Of a DNA stretch of 18,378 nt, positions 14,947 through 18,378 are shown piece after piece. Numbering within the stretch: position 1 is the first letter of the stretch; the number at the start of each line of letters is the position of its first letter. A model generated the notes under the pieces. The model did no database searches. It was not told where the DNA came from and saw nothing but the letters and a program-made list of their open reading frames with translations. Made by a program: the position numbers and the translations under genes. The stretch spans positions 1 through 18,378 of the forward strand of contig JAJPJU010000161.1 in the NCBI GenBank assembly GCA_021324035.1, in the 5' to 3' direction. This stretch comes from Spartobacteria bacterium (GTDB taxonomy: Bacteria > Verrucomicrobiota > Verrucomicrobiia > Chthoniobacterales > UBA10450).

Positions 14947-15354
14947 ATGACCAACAGCCGCCCAACCGGTTTTCGCAATCCCTGGTTTCACTTCGTGCTG
15001 AACATCCTGTTTGTCGTTGCTTACGAACTGCTGCTCAAAGCCGGCGCTTCAGCCACGGCCGATCCGGCGAAAAGCTGGTCCTGGTTCGGGATCAACGCGC
15101 TGGCCTCACCGCTTACCTGGCTCGCGATTGCTATCATCATCGCCGACCTCGTCATCTGGCTTTACATTCTGCGTTACATTCCGCTTTCGATTGCGTTCCC
15201 GCTGTCGCGCGCGGTGGACGTGCTGGTGCCGATTAGCTGCTGGCTCATTCTCAAAGAAGCCATTTCACCTTTGCGATGGTGCGGAATCGCACTCGTCATC
15301 GTCGGATTGGTGATTGTCGCCAAACCGGCAGCCGAATTGGAGGAACGACTATGA
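14947..15354 (+). CDS. EamA/SMR-type half-transporter, subunit 1 (ArnE/ArnF-like)
   Basis: 135 aa with four hydrophobic helices (about 14-33, 54-78, 80-103, 109-127), the length of SMR or half-EamA proteins. The end ISPLRWCGIALVIVGLVIV closely resembles the last helix of E. coli ArnE (VSPRHWCGVAF...), and YIPLSIAFPLSRA matches its third helix. Helix 1 contains E27 in VAYELLLKAG, at the place of the conserved membrane glutamate of SMR proteins. These proteins work as dimers that flip or export lipids, amines or sugars on lipid carriers across the inner membrane. The stop overlaps the next start by four bases (ATGA), so a heterodimer is likely. Confidence 0.85.
   Translation: MTNSRPTGFRNPWFHFVLNILFVVAYELLLKAGASATADPAKSWSWFGINALASPLTWLAIAIIIADLVIWLYILRYIPLSIAFPLSRAVDVLVPISCWLILKEAISPLRWCGIALVIVGLVIVAKPAAELEERL
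15339..15343 (+). promoter_or_regulatory. Shine-Dalgarno site for the second half-transporter
   Basis: GGAGG inside the last codons of subunit 1, seven bases before ATG 15351, fixes the start of subunit 2 and supports coupled translation of the pair. Confidence 0.75.
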
Positions 15355-15695
15355 CGCCGTGGTCTCTCGCGATTATTCTGATTTGGATGGCCACGTTTGT
15401 TTCCGGCCAGCTTCTGTTCAAGCGAGCGATGGAATCGGCGCGCGCAATTGGTTTCCGGAAGCCAAAAACGATTTCTATCCTCAGCGTGGGGATTCTCGTG
15501 ATGACGATGTCGTTTTGCCTGAACCTGGGCCTGCTCCAGCATTTCGATCTCAGCTATATTTACCCGTTCCAAGGCTCGAGCATCATCATCATCACTTTGC
15601 TGGCGGCGATAATCTTGAAAGAAAGACTCACAGCGCGTCTCGTGATCGGGACGCTCGTGATAACGGCAGGCGTGGTGCTCGTTTCAATGAGCTAA
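15351..15695 (+). CDS. EamA/SMR-type half-transporter, subunit 2 (ArnE/ArnF-like)
   Basis: 114 aa from ATG 15351, which overlaps the subunit-1 stop as ATGA and has GGAGG upstream. A longer frame from 15276 would run through subunit 1 and is rejected. Four helices are predicted (about 4-24, 42-62, 67-89, 95-113). Helix 1 has SGQLLFKRA, corresponding to AGQLCQKQA of ArnE, with Gln20 where subunit 1 has a glutamate. LSYIYPFQGSSIIIITLLAAIILKERL matches the conserved third and fourth helix junction of the EamA superfamily. The two subunits therefore differ at the key charged position. The gene's last 12 bases overlap the 3' end of the arginase-like gene on the other strand. Confidence 0.85.
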   Translation: MTPWSLAIILIWMATFVSGQLLFKRAMESARAIGFRKPKTISILSVGILVMTMSFCLNLGLLQHFDLSYIYPFQGSSIIIITLLAAIILKERLTARLVIGTLVITAGVVLVSMS

Positions 15696-16466
15696 CGCAG
15701 GCCACAATCGTTCCAGCGTTGCGAGGTTAACGCTTCTGATTTGTTCAACTCCGGACAGTTCGAGCTTGGGATGATCCCAATTGGAGGCGAATTCCTGTGT
15801 CCAACGCGCATAGTCCGGTTTCGAGTAGGCGCCGCAAATATCACCGGCGACGATGTCGGTTTGCTCGCGCAACTTCGCCAGCGCCCATTCCAGATCGCTC
15901 ACGCTGAAACGACCATTCTCCCAGTTGGTCTTCGCTTCGTCAGGGCTAAGACAATCCATGTCGATGGTGACATAAACGTTCGCCCCGCGAAGATTCATCG
16001 CGAATTTCTCGAAACGGTCCTGCCAATTCGTCCGCAGGATTGAATTCGGACGCTGTTGATCTTCAATTGAGCGATCGTCCGCCCACGGATGAACTTCGAG
16101 CCTGCCCTCACGCTGGGCCGAATGATTGCCAAGAATGTTGTGTGGCCACCAGCATTCGAAGTTTCCGCAGCCCCAAATCGCGACGTGCTGCACCAGCGGA
16201 AGGTCGAGCGCGCGATTGATCCACCCGCCGCATGCCCATTTTGGCGGAGTGATCGCCCAGTCCGGATGATTGTCGAATGAAACCAGAACGAAAGGCCGCT
16301 CGACCCGGCGCAACCAAAGCGCGCTTAAATAATGAAAGTCGCCCGAGCCGTAGACGATGAACGGAGCGAGTCGATCGGCAGTTTCCGCGTAAAAGGTTTC
16401 AACGACCTTCCGAGGCGCGCAAAAACGCAGACGCGGCCCCCATTCATGCGCTTCAACTTCCGGCAC
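15684..16466 (-). CDS. Arginase-superfamily (ureohydrolase-like) metalloprotein
   Basis: 260 aa from GTG 16466. The open frame continues upstream to about 16523 with protein-like sequence (SIHLKLDDAWPDQPLQ) but has no ATG, GTG or TTG there, so the true N-terminus is probably longer. The binuclear Mn2+ ligands of arginases are all recognisable: SGDFHYLS (H45, with one residue inserted relative to the usual GGDHS), FDNHPDW (D65, H67, D69) and TIDMDCL (D169, D171). Family members hydrolyse guanidino groups (arginine, agmatine, formiminoglutamate, guanidinobutyrate). The substrate-binding loops here differ from any subgroup I know, so the substrate is unknown. It follows the TPR membrane protein without a gap and is probably co-transcribed with it. 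Confidence 0.82.
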   Translation of the reverse strand: MPEVEAHEWGPRLRFCAPRKVVETFYAETADRLAPFIVYGSGDFHYLSALWLRRVERPFVLVSFDNHPDWAITPPKWACGGWINRALDLPLVQHVAIWGCGNFECWWPHNILGNHSAQREGRLEVHPWADDRSIEDQQRPNSILRTNWQDRFEKFAMNLRGANVYVTIDMDCLSPDEAKTNWENGRFSVSDLEWALAKLREQTDIVAGDICGAYSKPDYARWTQEFASNWDHPKLELSGVEQIRSVNLATLERLWPALAH

Positions 16467-16519
16467 CTGGAGCGGTTGGTCCGGCCATGCGTCATCCAGC
16501 TTTAAATGGATCGACCGGT

Positions 16520-18378
16520 TCAGAAGTGGTTATCGTTCGAGCTCGAGATTTCGGTTTCCTGCTCCTCGGCGTCATGCCGGTCCTGCTGAACCCCAGTGGG
16601 TCCGGGATCCATACGCGACGCTTCCGAAGATTCCGTGATCGCTTGCGACGGCTGGCCTGTTCGTTCGTAGACTTTGCCGAGAAGATCCCGCGCCTGCGCG
16701 TTTTTTCCGTCGATCTCTATCGCTTCAAGAAGGAACTTCCTTGCTTCGTCGAGTTCGCCTTTTTCCAACAACAGATCGCCCAGACCCAGGCGCGCGTTCA
16801 ACGACTTTGGCGAATCGCGAATTGCCTGCCGCCGGGCCGCAATCGCCTCATCAATTTTGCCCTGATGCTGCAGTAATGTCGCGTAACCGTTTTGCACCCT
16901 TTCCGATTTCGGAGCCAATCTCGCTGCGGTGATGTAATCGGCGGCGCCTTCATCGCCCCGGCCAAGGCGAAAAAGGGTGTAGCCACGATCGTAATAATAT
17001 TCGCCGTTGGTCGGCTCGAGTTGCACTGCGGCGTCGAATTCTGAAAGTGCCGCCTCGATTTTCGATTGAGAAAGCAAAGCAGCCCCGAGTTTGTTGTGAC
17101 TCGACGACGATTTGGGATTTAGTTGAACCGCAAGACGGTATTGCTCCGCCGCTTCCGTTTCCCGCCCGGCTTTGTATAAAATATCGGCATAATTGCGATG
17201 CTCTCGGGCATCATTGGGCAGATCTGACATTAGCCAGGCCTCGCGGATGACTTCGGAGGGAATTCCTCTCGTCTGGAGCAAGCCCAGCGAGGCCAGCGGA
17301 AGCACGAAAGCTGCCGCCCATTTTCCTGCGTGGGTTGCCCAAGCTGGCATCAGACCGCCGAGAGAGATGTTCGCGGTGCCGCCCGCGAGACCGAGAGACT
17401 CGCGCGTGGAACGCTCGCGCACTTTCCAAATGAAACCGTCATAATAAAAATGAAGCAATCCGGAGGCGGCAACGATGCCCATCAACGCCCGTTTCACGGT
17501 TCCGACTTCCAGGAAAGAAGCGGCGTAACCAAACGAGCCATAAACTACCACCAGGGCAACGTAGAAGCCGATCAGCGCTCCGCTGCGCCTGAAGACAAAC
17601 CGCATGAATCCCCCGATGGAATTATCTTTCTCCACCCGGTTCCGGTTATAGATCCAAACGAGCGAAAGGTATTGAACGTCGTGAAAAACCTCGAACAACG
17701 CGATGCCGGCGAGAATGTTCGTGATCAAATCGTTGCAGTACCACCAAAATACGATGGTGGTGATCAACAACGCGAGCTTCACCGGATTCGGGCGCTCTCC
17801 GCGGCGCGCTGACTGAATGAGATTAATCAGAAACAGCAGCGTCGCGATGATCGTTAGGCCAAGAATGAAATATTGGGCAGAAACAATCGCCCAGCGCGGG
17901 ATATAGGGGACGCCGCTGACATACAGCAGGCCCAAAGTGGTCATCATTCGGTCCGGCGAAAAAAGAACAGCCGCGGCAAACCAGGCGCCGCACACCGCAA
18001 AATCCAATCTGCGCGTCCGGGCGGCGAAGGAGCCGGCTTTGGCGTCGTAAATCCGGCAAAATCCGTAGGTCTGCATCATGCCGTGCCAGATTCCCCAGAA
18101 GAACACGACCAGGAAAATCACGTTCAAATTCCAAACGTAAAACGCAATACAGGTCGCCAGTAAAAAAATTGGAGCGAACACGAACCGCCAGCGAAACCTT
18201 TCGAACAACGCCCGATCCCCATAGGCGCGGATCATTCCCGGCAAGTGGTGTCCCATTGAACCCATGGCGGCAACAAACAGATAGATGTCCTGGCCGGACC
18301 AGTGCGTCTGGGCGACGGCGAATACTGGCACCAGGAGCAGCGGCGTCCCAACGTACAGGACCAAGTCCCTCCAGCTGT
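16520..18378 (-). CDS. Multi-histidine polytopic membrane protein with C-terminal TPR domain, 5' partial
   Basis: At least 614 aa. The frame is open to the right edge (SWRD before the first possible start, TTG 18364), so the true start probably lies outside. Numbering from that TTG, residues 1-365 hold about nine to ten hydrophobic helices with histidines at conserved-looking positions: MGHHLPGMIRAYGD (H39, H40), WGIWHGMMQTYG (H94), EVFHDVQYLSLVWIYNR (H228) and LLHFYYDGFIWK (H305). Residues 386-587 form about six TPR repeats (for example AAEQYRLAVQLNPKS and EAALSEFDAAVQLEPTNG). The last 25 residues are acidic and disordered. Intramembrane histidines of this kind suggest a metal-dependent membrane enzyme, as in desaturase/hydroxylase or Brp-like carotenoid oxygenase folds, but no exact match is claimed. 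The TPR part probably docks partners on the membrane face. Confidence 0.85.
   Translation of the reverse strand, partial: SWRDLVLYVGTPLLLVPVFAVAQTHWSGQDIYLFVAAMGSMGHHLPGMIRAYGDRALFERFRWRFVFAPIFLLATCIAFYVWNLNVIFLVVFFWGIWHGMMQTYGFCRIYDAKAGSFAARTRRLDFAVCGAWFAAAVLFSPDRMMTTLGLLYVSGVPYIPRWAIVSAQYFILGLTIIATLLFLINLIQSARRGERPNPVKLALLITTIVFWWYCNDLITNILAGIALFEVFHDVQYLSLVWIYNRNRVEKDNSIGGFMRFVFRRSGALIGFYVALVVVYGSFGYAASFLEVGTVKRALMGIVAASGLLHFYYDGFIWKVRERSTRESLGLAGGTANISLGGLMPAWATHAGKWAAAFVLPLASLGLLQTRGIPSEVIREAWLMSDLPNDAREHRNYADILYKAGRETEAAEQYRLAVQLNPKSSSSHNKLGAALLSQSKIEAALSEFDAAVQLEPTNGEYYYDRGYTLFRLGRGDEGAADYITAARLAPKSERVQNGYATLLQHQGKIDEAIAARRQAIRDSPKSLNARLGLGDLLLEKGELDEARKFLLEAIEIDGKNAQARDLLGKVYERTGQPSQAITESSEASRMDPGPTGVQQDRHDAEEQETEISSSNDNHF

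Overview
The window reads as chromosomal housekeeping and accessory DNA from a soil or freshwater member of the Verrucomicrobiota, most likely of the Chthoniobacter/Spartobacteria type. That is an inference. It rests on a long PVC-type ribosomal protein L28 (87 aa, similar in architecture to the chlamydial protein), moderately GC-rich DNA, weak or absent Shine-Dalgarno sequences before most genes, and several large proteins that I associate with Verrucomicrobia or cannot place. No tRNA, rRNA, CRISPR array, transposase or phage gene was seen.

Layout. (1) 1-1460, minus strand: the 5' two thirds of a fatty-acid oxidation multifunctional protein (enoyl-CoA hydratase plus 3-hydroxyacyl-CoA dehydrogenase), cut by the left edge. 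(2) 1553-8840, plus strand: a magnesium/phosphate transport block. It holds MgtE; a roughly 500-base gap ending in a C-rich CsoR-type operator; a CsoR/RcnR-family repressor; an MgtA/B-type Mg2+ P-type ATPase; a small exported beta-rich protein whose start codon overlaps the ATPase stop; a DUF47 (PhoU-like) protein; and a PiT-family phosphate permease. PiT permeases carry metal-phosphate complexes, so Mg2+ uptake, phosphate uptake and a metal-sensing repressor sit together. The region most worth following up is csoR-mgtA with its operator. (3) 8848-10138: a strong hairpin, a Gfo/Idh/MocA-type protein that has lost the usual catalytic residues, and a second imperfect inverted repeat. (4) 10215-12600: ribosomal protein L28, a long uncharacterised arginine-rich protein on the opposite strand, and acyl carrier protein with a textbook terminator. 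(5) 12642-15695, plus strand: an MscS-family mechanosensitive channel, an overlapping FemAB/GNAT-like acyltransferase, and a translationally coupled pair of four-helix EamA/SMR half-transporters resembling ArnE/ArnF. (6) 15684-18378, minus strand: a multi-histidine membrane protein with a C-terminal TPR domain (start outside the window), followed without a gap by an arginase-superfamily protein whose natural start codon is unclear.

Most gene assignments rest on recognisable motifs and are secure at family level. Exact substrates (CsoR ligand, half-transporter cargo, arginase-like substrate) cannot be read from the sequence alone.
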